Below are positions 25,328-32,672 of a stretch of 40,189 nt of DNA, piece after piece. The stretch comes from Merismopedia glauca CCAP 1448/3 (GTDB lineage: Bacteria > Cyanobacteriota > Cyanobacteriia > Cyanobacteriales > CCAP-1448): the NCBI RefSeq assembly GCF_003003775.1, contig NZ_PVWJ01000040.1, forward strand, positions 1-40,189. The letters are read 5' to 3'. The notes under the pieces are model-generated. The model was not told where the DNA came from. It was given only the letters and a program-made list of their open reading frames with translations, and did no database searches. A program made the translations under genes and the position numbers. Position 1 is the first letter of the stretch; each line of letters starts with the position of its first letter.

Positions 25328-26129
25328 TATCCAAAACTTCCACCAGTTTCTGTCCTGTTGTATAAGAATCTGGGGTAGAGCGACCTGTAATAAACGGATA
25401 GTCCACAATAACAGAGATTTCTTTGCCAAAATTGCCGTGGTATCGTCCATGAGGTCCTGTAGCATCTCGGAGGATGTATTCTAGGGGATAAGGAGGCGGA
25501 CCCATATTAATGTCAGAACCGACAAATCCAGTGCCGTCTAGGTAGTCATATTCCTTACAATGACCGGTGACGTGTTTTCCCCAGATCAGGCTTTGGCGAT
25601 CGCTAAAATCGCGAGCAAAAGCCAGACAAGCTACACCGTAACATTCGGCAGCAATTGGCTTACCTAGTTGGTAAAAACCTAAAATCAGGTCGTGAACCCG
25701 ATGATTATTCGCCAAATCGACAATAGGACCGCTACCGCCAACAATCAACAAGGCATCGTATTGTTCTAAATCCTTTTGGATTAGATCGAGCGCTCGGTTG
25801 TAAGCTTCCCAGGCTCTAATGACTTTATCTACACTCCAATAGGGTCTATCTGGCAACCAAGCTGATAAAGTAATGGGGTTGTCCAGCCTAGGATTTCTAG
25901 GATCTTCCAACTGCTTAACTTTTTCAGCCATCTCAGAAGAGACAACTGGACGCCCTAGGGGTGGATCGACGAAAGTAGCATCCATGCTAGGAGGTAGTGC
26001 TACTGGTCTTTTTCCCGTGGGAGTGGCAAAATCAACTTGATAACCAGCCCGATCGAAGGTTTCTAAAGGACCTACTAGTTCCTCGCCCCAATAACCCCAC
26101 TCAGATAACACTGTTAAAATCTTTTTCAT
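25302..26129 (-). CDS. DJ-1/PfpI family protein, Hsp31-like
   Basis: A 275-aa protein of the class I glutamine amidotransferase-like superfamily. The nucleophile elbow is AAECYGVACLA with Cys163, and the conserved acidic residue that tunes it lies in EWGYWGEELVGPLE (Glu16/Glu17). GGSGPIVDL and the long insertion around residues 75-110 are like those of larger Hsp31-type members. Characterised relatives act as glutathione-independent glyoxalases, chaperones or proposed deglycases. A strong Shine-Dalgarno (AGGAGG) precedes ATG 26129. Its 3' end is part of a triplicated 36-bp repeat. With the VOC and ThDP genes it suggests reactive-carbonyl handling. Confidence 0.85.
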   Translation of the reverse strand: MKKILTVLSEWGYWGEELVGPLETFDRAGYQVDFATPTGKRPVALPPSMDATFVDPPLGRPVVSSEMAEKVKQLEDPRNPRLDNPITLSAWLPDRPYWSVDKVIRAWEAYNRALDLIQKDLEQYDALLIVGGSGPIVDLANNHRVHDLILGFYQLGKPIAAECYGVACLAFARDFSDRQSLIWGKHVTGHCKEYDYLDGTGFVGSDINMGPPPYPLEYILRDATGPHGRYHGNFGKEISVIVDYPFITGRSTPDSYTTGQKLVEVLDKGLKRYGW

Positions 26130-26373
26130 ATGATTGCCTCCTGCTGGTCAATGTGTTTATTTGAAGTAATTAGACCGATCCAGACATGGGATTTCACGAT
26201 TTTTAGAGGCTGAAACTCGATTCAATTCATTTTTACTGGGCTGAAAATCTGGGTTTCAACATCAGGTACAAGATTCTGAGTAAGTAGTCCGACAGAATTA
26301 ATTACACAAAATGAGAGTTAAAAGCCTTGCCAACTAACAAAGTAGTGTGTGAATATTTTTCTCTTATTACTTA

Positions 26374-27057
26374 TTAGCTGGCAATTCTGACAACAGGCTG
26401 AAAAGTGCTAGTCTTTCGGTTAGAGAAAAGATTTGTGGCTGAGGTGACTTGTTGGATTTGTTCGGTGATAGCATCGATGAATGGATAAACCTCATGACGC
26501 GATCGCCCAGTTACCAGATCGCCGTCTACAACCACACCCGTAGGTGCAGGTTCGTATATAGCGCCTGCGTTGACTATATCTGCTAGTACAACTTCATGGC
26601 AGATAACTCGTCTGTCTTTAAGCAGTTCTGGCATTGGTGTTATCAGCCATAGTCCATGACACAATGCACCCTTGATAATTTTGGGATTTTTCATCGCCTC
26701 AGCATAAAATTTCACGGCTGGAGAGTTACGCACTTGTTCGCCACTAATTGGCATACCTGGTGGTGGTTCAAAATAACGCAGACGGACGCTAGTATAGTTC
26801 GCACCCATAATTACAGCCGCGTAGTCGTTAACATCTACATCTTGAAAATCAATCTCTACATCCAGGGTTTTAGGTATTTCACCTTCTACCGTATCGCTGA
26901 AGAACCGCACGCTTGATTGACCCCACAGCCTCGACATAAAATGTACTGTGGCTTTTAGTTCTGAAAATCGCTGTTGGTAGGCTTCCATTTCTTCGGGAAT
27001 AAACTCGCTTTCCACGAGAACCGCAATTTTCTTCCCTCCAAGAGATCTGGGTATCAT
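26374..27057 (-). CDS. DJ-1/PfpI family protein
   Basis: A 227-aa paralogue-level relative of the gene at 25302. Motifs are VLVESEFIPEEMEAY with the conserved acidic residue (Glu16 or Glu18), the central YAAVIMGANYTS, and the nucleophile elbow GALCHGLWLI with Cys133 followed by His134, as in PfpI-type proteins. Residues after 190 (TSATNLFSNRKTS) extend beyond the usual fold. AAGGATA lies upstream of ATG 27057. It is separated from the other DJ-1 gene by 244 bp, so the two may have separate promoters. Its activity, whether protease, glyoxalase or hydratase, cannot be read from sequence. Confidence 0.85.
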   Translation of the reverse strand: MIPRSLGGKKIAVLVESEFIPEEMEAYQQRFSELKATVHFMSRLWGQSSVRFFSDTVEGEIPKTLDVEIDFQDVDVNDYAAVIMGANYTSVRLRYFEPPPGMPISGEQVRNSPAVKFYAEAMKNPKIIKGALCHGLWLITPMPELLKDRRVICHEVVLADIVNAGAIYEPAPTGVVVDGDLVTGRSRHEVYPFIDAITEQIQQVTSATNLFSNRKTSTFQPVVRIAS

Positions 27058-27354
27058 AGTAGTTTAATATCCTTAGTACCGCTAGATTTTTGCTGGGAAC
27101 GCTAGTCAATTTTTTAATTAATCTATGCTGTTAGTTTAGGTTCAAAAAAACCAGGCAGCAATGGTTTTTTTTTCGGAACCAGTTTGGATTATTTAGGCGA
27201 TCGTAAATATGGGGAATAATTAATTGGCGATCGCATATTTGGGCTGACCAATAGTTGGACAGTCCCTCAACAATTTGAGATGGAAATTACAGAATAAAAT
27301 TATGTTAATCGATCGGATGTTTTCCCTGGATGTTTTCCCAGTGGATATCACCCA

Positions 27355-27780
27355 TTAATCATGAATACTGCCATCGGGCATGACTGTTCTCTTGAGGATT
27401 ATATTAGTTGTGTTTGCGCCAGTTAAGTTAGCCCCGATTAGATTAGCCCCACTTAGGTTGGCACCACTTAGGTTGGCATAGCTTAAGTCAGCCCCAATTA
27501 AATTGGCACCAGTAAGATTAACATCTTTTAAGTTGCATTTTGAACAGTTCTTAGTTTTTAGCAATCTTTTAATTGGAGAATCTGGACTGTTTTTTTGGGC
27601 ATCAGTTCCACATAAATCAGTTAAGTCAACTACCGTACCATCTTCAGTTTTAATGTGGCAAACTGGCAAACCAGATTTGATATTTTTATTTGAAAAATAT
27701 TGACTGCCCAAACTAGATCGATCTGTTAAGTAAATCAAAGCAGTAGATAAAGCAGCAATTGAAAAAAAAAGTTTTAGCAT
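27355..27780 (-). CDS. Secreted pentapeptide-repeat protein
   Basis: A 141-aa protein with a hydrophobic N-terminal signal or anchor segment (residues 2-19, LKLFFSIAALSTALIYL). A middle part has paired cysteines (CHIKTEDGTVVDLTDLCG, then CSKC). It ends with about eight pentapeptide repeats of the A(N/D)LxG type (about residues 88-127: NLTGANLIGADLSYANL and so on), which would form a short right-handed quadrilateral helix. The open frame also includes a TTG at 27783, but ATG 27780 is the natural start. No Shine-Dalgarno is evident. The Cys-x-DG-VDL-LCG signature is, as I recall, frequent in cyanobacterial exported proteins. Function is unknown. Confidence 0.8.
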   Translation of the reverse strand: MLKLFFSIAALSTALIYLTDRSSLGSQYFSNKNIKSGLPVCHIKTEDGTVVDLTDLCGTDAQKNSPDSPIKRLLKTKNCSKCNLKDVNLTGANLIGADLSYANLSGANLSGANLIGANLTGANTTNIILKRTVMPDGSIHD

Positions 27781-27816
27781 CAAAATATACCAACAAAATA
27801 TACCAACGCAATTTAG

Positions 27817-28992
27817 TTAAGAAGCTACCCTAACTTGACGCAAATCAAGAATAATTTGTGTAGCACAAACCGCAGCAATCAATCCAATCAACTCAACCGG
27901 TAACAAATCTGCACCAGCTATGGCAAAGACTAAAACCAGAGCCGCACTCCCAAAGCGATACATAGCTCGGATTTTGCAGTGCAGTCTAGCCTTATTAGAT
28001 AAACCAGCAATATAAATAATGCCGAGGCTAAGAAAGCACAGCACCACACCAGTGCAAATTAAACAGCGTTCAGCCAATGGCACTACTAGATCTGGAGTGA
28101 TAGACAAGAGATGCTCCAAGCCAACTCCAGTAGCAGTTAGACCAATGACTAAGGGCAAATGTACATAGAGCCAGGTTTGATAGGCAGCGATACTACGGCA
28201 CGTCCGAGCAGCTTGGATAGCAGAACCGCCTAGGTTTTCAAAATAGATCCACCACAGGCTAAAGATAATACTGATACTAAACACGATCGCAATCCCACTG
28301 GAGATACTCCACGGCTGCTGCTCGACGCCACGAATTACCGCCCAAAATGACTCCCCTAGGACAATCAGGGTAAATAGCCCAAATCGTTCTGGTAAGTGAG
28401 AATCGTGAGGAGCTAACTTCACGTGTACTGCTGATCCTGCTGTTAGAGCCATGCTTAAATCCACTGTCAAGCCTAAGATCCAAAATCCGAATCGCACTGG
28501 TATTGGCATAAACGCCGATATTAACCACAACAGTGCCGCAACTCCAAAACTTTTAGCTGCTCTGGTTGTCAATGGACGTGCTGCAACTATATGCCATCCA
28601 GCACGGAGAAACTCAACGATCAGCAAAATCCGAATCGCAGTATACGAAAGCGCAAAACCAACTGAAGTTTCATTGAAGCCATCGTGTAGGTTGACTGCAA
28701 GAGCTACAACTGCAACCATGTTTGCTGCTGTCAGCAATCGGTGTAACAAATCATCAGTATCAAACAGGTTGGAGTAGTATGTACTGTTAAGCCAAGACCA
28801 CCAAATTGGTATGAATAGTCCTACAAAGGTTAAAAAGCCCACTAGAGAAATATTTTGGCTCAGATTTTCAGCTAGCTGTCCTATTGCCACCACAAAGCTG
28901 AGATCAAAAAATAGCTCCAGCCAGGTTGCATGTCTTGGTTCTAAGTTACTTTCCTGAATTCTTAGTTCTGGAGGACGCCACCAGCTTTTCAT
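27817..28992 (-). CDS. ltrA: LtrA-family multi-pass membrane protein
   Basis: A 391-aa integral membrane protein with about 10-12 hydrophobic segments, started at ATG 28992 (MKSWWRPPEL) with GGTGG upstream. The family signature near the N-terminus, ATWLELFFDLSFVVAIGQLA (about residues 22-41), is clear, as is HLPERFGLFTLIVLGESFWAV later in the protein. LtrA was named from a Listeria low-temperature-growth mutant; its transport or sensory function remains unknown. It follows the UBP zinc-finger gene by 209 bp on the same strand and may belong to the same stress operon. Cold or desiccation response is inferred from context only. Confidence 0.9.
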   Translation of the reverse strand: MKSWWRPPELRIQESNLEPRHATWLELFFDLSFVVAIGQLAENLSQNISLVGFLTFVGLFIPIWWSWLNSTYYSNLFDTDDLLHRLLTAANMVAVVALAVNLHDGFNETSVGFALSYTAIRILLIVEFLRAGWHIVAARPLTTRAAKSFGVAALLWLISAFMPIPVRFGFWILGLTVDLSMALTAGSAVHVKLAPHDSHLPERFGLFTLIVLGESFWAVIRGVEQQPWSISSGIAIVFSISIIFSLWWIYFENLGGSAIQAARTCRSIAAYQTWLYVHLPLVIGLTATGVGLEHLLSITPDLVVPLAERCLICTGVVLCFLSLGIIYIAGLSNKARLHCKIRAMYRFGSAALVLVFAIAGADLLPVELIGLIAAVCATQIILDLRQVRVAS

Positions 28993-29201
28993 CCTACACA
29001 CCACCTACTATTAGTTTGCACCGTTCTAGATGTAGATTTTTCAGTTGATGCAGGGATTAGATCTCAAATGGGTTCTATACTTTTATGCTTGACAGGCAGA
29101 TAAGAGAACTCTTGCGTAAGTATTGGAATTGATATTTAAAATGTGAAAATTCGACTTTTGCAAGAGGTATAAGGATTGGTACTTGTTCTGAGCAAAGCTG
29201 G

Positions 29202-29468
29202 TCAAGGTACTTCAATAAAGGTATGGTCAACATAGCACCAACCCCAATTTTCTCCTGATTCAAAAGATTTAACGATAGGATGACCTGTCATCTGGAAATG
29301 GTGAGTAGCGTGCTTATTTTTGGAAGAGTCGCAGCAACCAACGTGTCCGCAGATCTGACAGATACGTAAGTGAACCCAACGATCCCCCATTGCCAGACAC
29401 TCCTGGCAACCAACCGCACTGGGTGTAACCTGATGAATCTGATTTAAATGGGTACAAGTTGAGCGCAT
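29202..29468 (-). CDS. UBP-type zinc-finger protein
   Basis: An 88-aa protein that is entirely a ZnF-UBP domain. The zinc ligands are supplied by CTHL near residue 5, CQEC at about 21-24, CQICGHVGCCDSS at about 37-49, HATHHFQMTGHP, and a final CYVDH. In eukaryotes this domain binds ubiquitin C-termini. In bacteria it stands alone and often accompanies a thioredoxin-reductase-like protein and a cNMP-domain kinase, as here, with unknown function. It has a strong Shine-Dalgarno (AAAGGAGA) and its start overlaps the end of the kinase gene by 25 bases, so co-translation is likely. Zinc-thiolate redox sensing is a possible role. Confidence 0.9.
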   Translation of the reverse strand: MRSTCTHLNQIHQVTPSAVGCQECLAMGDRWVHLRICQICGHVGCCDSSKNKHATHHFQMTGHPIVKSFESGENWGWCYVDHTFIEVP

Positions 29469-30883
29469 ACGTTTTCTCCTTTAGAGGTAATTTGAGACGG
29501 AGTAAAAGGTAGATAAACTTGAAAGCAGGTATTTCCTGGTTTAGAGAAGATCCGGATATCTCCTTGATGCTTTTCTACAACAATGCGGTAGCTAATAACG
29601 AGACCTAAGCCTGTTCCTTCCCCTACTCCTTTAGTGGTAAAAAACGGCTCGAAGATCCGCTCTTTAATTTCCGGTGAAATCCCGGGACCACTGTCAGCAA
29701 TCTCCACCAGTACACAATTATTCTCCTGTGCTGTGCGTATCCTGATTTCTCCCTTACCTGCCATAGCATCAATAGCATTATCAATTAGGTTAGTCCAGAC
29801 TTGATTAAGCTCGCTCCCATACGCCCAGATACGTGGTAGATGGCGATCGTATTGACGGCTTACGGTTACACCACTGTTGAGCTTGTGTCCTAGAATTGTT
29901 AGTGTACTTTCAATTCCTTGGTGTATATCCACCTCTTGCATCGGTGCTTGGTCCATATAAGAGTACTCTTTGATAGACTTCACCAAAGCAGAAATACGCT
30001 GCGTACTATGCTCTATCTCATCCAACAGCCCAACTCCGGTTAAGGTGGCATCAATCCAACTGAAGACTCGATCTAGAGATTCGATAGGTACGTTTTGGGC
30101 AACGGTTTCCAGCCATTGAGTGTCAATCCCTGCCGACACTAAGGTATGGGCTAGTTTCCACCCATCGATTACACCGTACATATCTAGCCAACTCAGAATC
30201 TCATCTTCTTTGTCACTTTGGATGAGAGGATCTAGGTATGAGGAGGTTTTAGTACGCTCAATAGCTTCGTGCAGCATTTGATCGAGAAGTTCTAATTGAG
30301 CTTTGGTCAACTGTAACTGATTGAGTTTCAGTGCTAGAGAGAGCAACTGTGGAAAGACTTGCTGCAATTGCTTCATCCCTCGACTGACTGCGGCAGCAGG
30401 GTTATTTAATTCGTGAGCCAGACCAGCCGCCAAGGTTCCTAGTGCAGCCAGTTTTTGATGGTGTCGCGACGTTGACTCCAAAATCTCGACTCTTTGGGCA
30501 GTAATCATCAGCAAATCTCGAGTAATACTCGGAATAGTCGCTAGAATTTCCCAAAAAGTCGTATTATCCCAAATAAGAACGTGACTTTGACTGAAGGCTC
30601 GTCCGCTACCTAAGTAAGGTGAGTCCAATAAAATTAACTCATGACCTGTAAAAGTGCCAGGTCCAAAGGTCATGATATGCTTTTCGGCATTACTCACCTT
30701 TTTGATCAGCCGAATCTCACCTTCTAGGAGGACGTAGAACTTATCTGGGGGGTCTCCCTCAAGATTGAGAAATTCTCCGGGTTCTAGCCAAGTTTCAATC
30801 GCTCGTTCAGTTAACCAGTGCAATTGCTCGTCTGTCAATTTTGAGAACAGAGATACTTGGCGCAAAGCTCTAATTTCAATCAT
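29444..30883 (-). CDS. Sensor histidine kinase with N-terminal cNMP-binding domain
   Basis: A 479-aa soluble kinase. Residues about 10-125 are a Crp-like cyclic-nucleotide-binding domain ([20 protein letters not shown], then [14 protein letters not shown]). The phosphorylated residue is His157 in [15 protein letters not shown]. The ATPase domain shows the N box [10 protein letters not shown], the G1 box IADSGPGIS, the F box [13 protein letters not shown] and the G2 box TGLGLVIS. No transmembrane segment is present, so it senses an intracellular signal. It is 2 bp downstream of the response-regulator/flavoprotein gene and overlaps the UBP zinc-finger gene, which strongly suggests that the flavoprotein's receiver domain is its phosphorylation partner. 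Confidence 0.93.
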   Translation of the reverse strand: MIEIRALRQVSLFSKLTDEQLHWLTERAIETWLEPGEFLNLEGDPPDKFYVLLEGEIRLIKKVSNAEKHIMTFGPGTFTGHELILLDSPYLGSGRAFSQSHVLIWDNTTFWEILATIPSITRDLLMITAQRVEILESTSRHHQKLAALGTLAAGLAHELNNPAAAVSRGMKQLQQVFPQLLSLALKLNQLQLTKAQLELLDQMLHEAIERTKTSSYLDPLIQSDKEDEILSWLDMYGVIDGWKLAHTLVSAGIDTQWLETVAQNVPIESLDRVFSWIDATLTGVGLLDEIEHSTQRISALVKSIKEYSYMDQAPMQEVDIHQGIESTLTILGHKLNSGVTVSRQYDRHLPRIWAYGSELNQVWTNLIDNAIDAMAGKGEIRIRTAQENNCVLVEIADSGPGISPEIKERIFEPFFTTKGVGEGTGLGLVISYRIVVEKHQGDIRIFSKPGNTCFQVYLPFTPSQITSKGENVCAQLVPI

Positions 30884-30885
30884 AA

Positions 30886-32553
30886 TTAGATATGGCTGAG
30901 GTATTGATGAACAAACTGAATGGCTATAGCCCCCTCTCCCACTGCGGAAGCAACTCGCTTGACTGAGCCGTGACGCACATCTCCAGCCACAAATATGCCT
31001 GGTACGCTACTCTCTAGTAGAAAGGGGGGACGATTCAGTTTCCATCCATGAGGATATTTACCATCACGCATCAAATCCGATCCAGAGAGAATAAATCCTT
31101 GTTTGTCTCTCTCCACTACGTCACAGAGCCAGTCAACTTGAGGTTTTGCCCCGATTAAAATAAAGAGAAAATGGGTGGAAACTGTTTGCTGTTCCCCAGT
31201 TATCTGATTACTAATGGTAATCGTCTCTAAGAATTTCTCACCTTGAACCTCAATGACCTGACTATGTAATTGAACTGTAATGTTCTCAGTTAACTCAATT
31301 TGGTCAATCAGATACTGCGACATACTTTGAGCTAGGGAATCACCCCTTACTAAAATAGTCACATGGCGAGCATACTTAGAAATATAAATTGCTGCCTGTC
31401 CGGCTGAGTTAGCGCCACCAACTATATAAACCTCTTCATTCAAACAGGATATAGCTTCAGTCATGGCTGCGCCATAGTAGACGCCAGCCCCTGTAAGGCG
31501 ATCGATTCCAGGTATCTCAAGTTGACGATAGGATACGCCGGTGGAAACGACCACTGCATGACAGCTAATTTCCACACCATCGTTAAGCACTATCTGCCGA
31601 TAGGGATCTTGAACTCGAATTTCCCTCACTTCTTGGGGTGTCAAGATCTCTACCCCAAATCGTTTGGCCTGAGCCACAGCCCGCCGAGCTAAATCTGAGC
31701 CACTCAGACCAACTGGAAAGCCCAGATAGTTTTCAATGCGAGAACTAGTTCCCGCTTGTCCTCCTGGTGCTTCTTTTTCAATTAGTACTGTTCGCAGACC
31801 TTCAGAAGCTCCGTAAACTGCTGCTGCTAAACCAGCCGGACCAGAGCCAACAATGGCTAGATCGTAAAATGGCATCTCAGCCCGGGTTTTTAGACCAATC
31901 TTTTCTGCTAGTTGCATATTGGTTGGCTGTACCAAATAAGAACCATCAGGAAAGATCGCCACAGGCAACTCATTGACATTAGATCCCAGATTCGCCACTA
32001 ATTGCCTAGCTTCTGGTTTAGCCTCAATATCCAAACACTGATATGGGACTTGATTGCGTGCCAAAAAATCCTTGATTTGGTGTAAGTGAGGCGACCAACG
32101 AGAACCAACAACCCGTATCCCTTGAAACGGCGGGCGAAATGACGAGAGCCAATCATCTAGCAGATCGTTAAGGACGGGAAATAGATTCTCTTCTGGAGGT
32201 TCCCACGGTTTGAACAGATAATAGTCAATTTTGGCGTTATTGATCGCTCGAATTGCCGCATCTGTATCTGCGTAGGCAGTTAATAAAACCCTTTTAGCAG
32301 TGGGAAAGAGTTTCATGGCGTGTTCTAAGAACTCTGTCCCTGTCATCTGAGGCATCCGTTGATCCACCAGAAACAATCCCACAGATTCATTCCGCAATTT
32401 GATCTGTTCCAGAGTTTTTAAAGCTTTTATGCCTGAATCTGCTCGAATCACTCGAAAACGACTGCCGTACTCGCGGCGCAGATCTAACTCTATGACTCGC
32501 AAAACTCCAGGATCGTCATCTACCGCAAATAATACTGGGTTAGACAAAATCAT
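30886..32553 (-). CDS. Response regulator fused to thioredoxin-reductase-like flavoprotein
   Basis: A 555-aa fusion from ATG 32553 (MILSNPVLF); a start at 32613 would add 20 residues with no family match. Residues 1-125 are a receiver domain: acidic pocket VDDDP (Asp12-14), phospho-acceptor Asp64 in FLVDQRMPQMTG, and Lys115 in YLFKPW. Residues about 145-215 resemble a thioredoxin or glutaredoxin fold, but without a CxxC. Residues 230-555 are a TrxR-like domain with FAD-binding GSGPAG (236-241), an NADPH-site GGANSAGQAA and the C-terminal FAD motif GIFVAGDVR. The redox-active CxxC of true TrxR is absent: GAGVYYGAA stands at the corresponding place. It therefore probably does not reduce thioredoxin directly. 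The fused layout is a known type, but its function is unresolved. Confidence 0.9.
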   Translation of the reverse strand: MILSNPVLFAVDDDPGVLRVIELDLRREYGSRFRVIRADSGIKALKTLEQIKLRNESVGLFLVDQRMPQMTGTEFLEHAMKLFPTAKRVLLTAYADTDAAIRAINNAKIDYYLFKPWEPPEENLFPVLNDLLDDWLSSFRPPFQGIRVVGSRWSPHLHQIKDFLARNQVPYQCLDIEAKPEARQLVANLGSNVNELPVAIFPDGSYLVQPTNMQLAEKIGLKTRAEMPFYDLAIVGSGPAGLAAAVYGASEGLRTVLIEKEAPGGQAGTSSRIENYLGFPVGLSGSDLARRAVAQAKRFGVEILTPQEVREIRVQDPYRQIVLNDGVEISCHAVVVSTGVSYRQLEIPGIDRLTGAGVYYGAAMTEAISCLNEEVYIVGGANSAGQAAIYISKYARHVTILVRGDSLAQSMSQYLIDQIELTENITVQLHSQVIEVQGEKFLETITISNQITGEQQTVSTHFLFILIGAKPQVDWLCDVVERDKQGFILSGSDLMRDGKYPHGWKLNRPPFLLESSVPGIFVAGDVRHGSVKRVASAVGEGAIAIQFVHQYLSHI

Positions 32554-32672
32554 ACCTCTAAAACTGCTAGAAAAAGACGTAATGATGATATTGAGAACCC
32601 CTGCTTTGCTCATGCTCTTAAATAAGCATCAACAAACACAGGGAAAGTTCTCAAAGTTTAAGATCGATCGTT

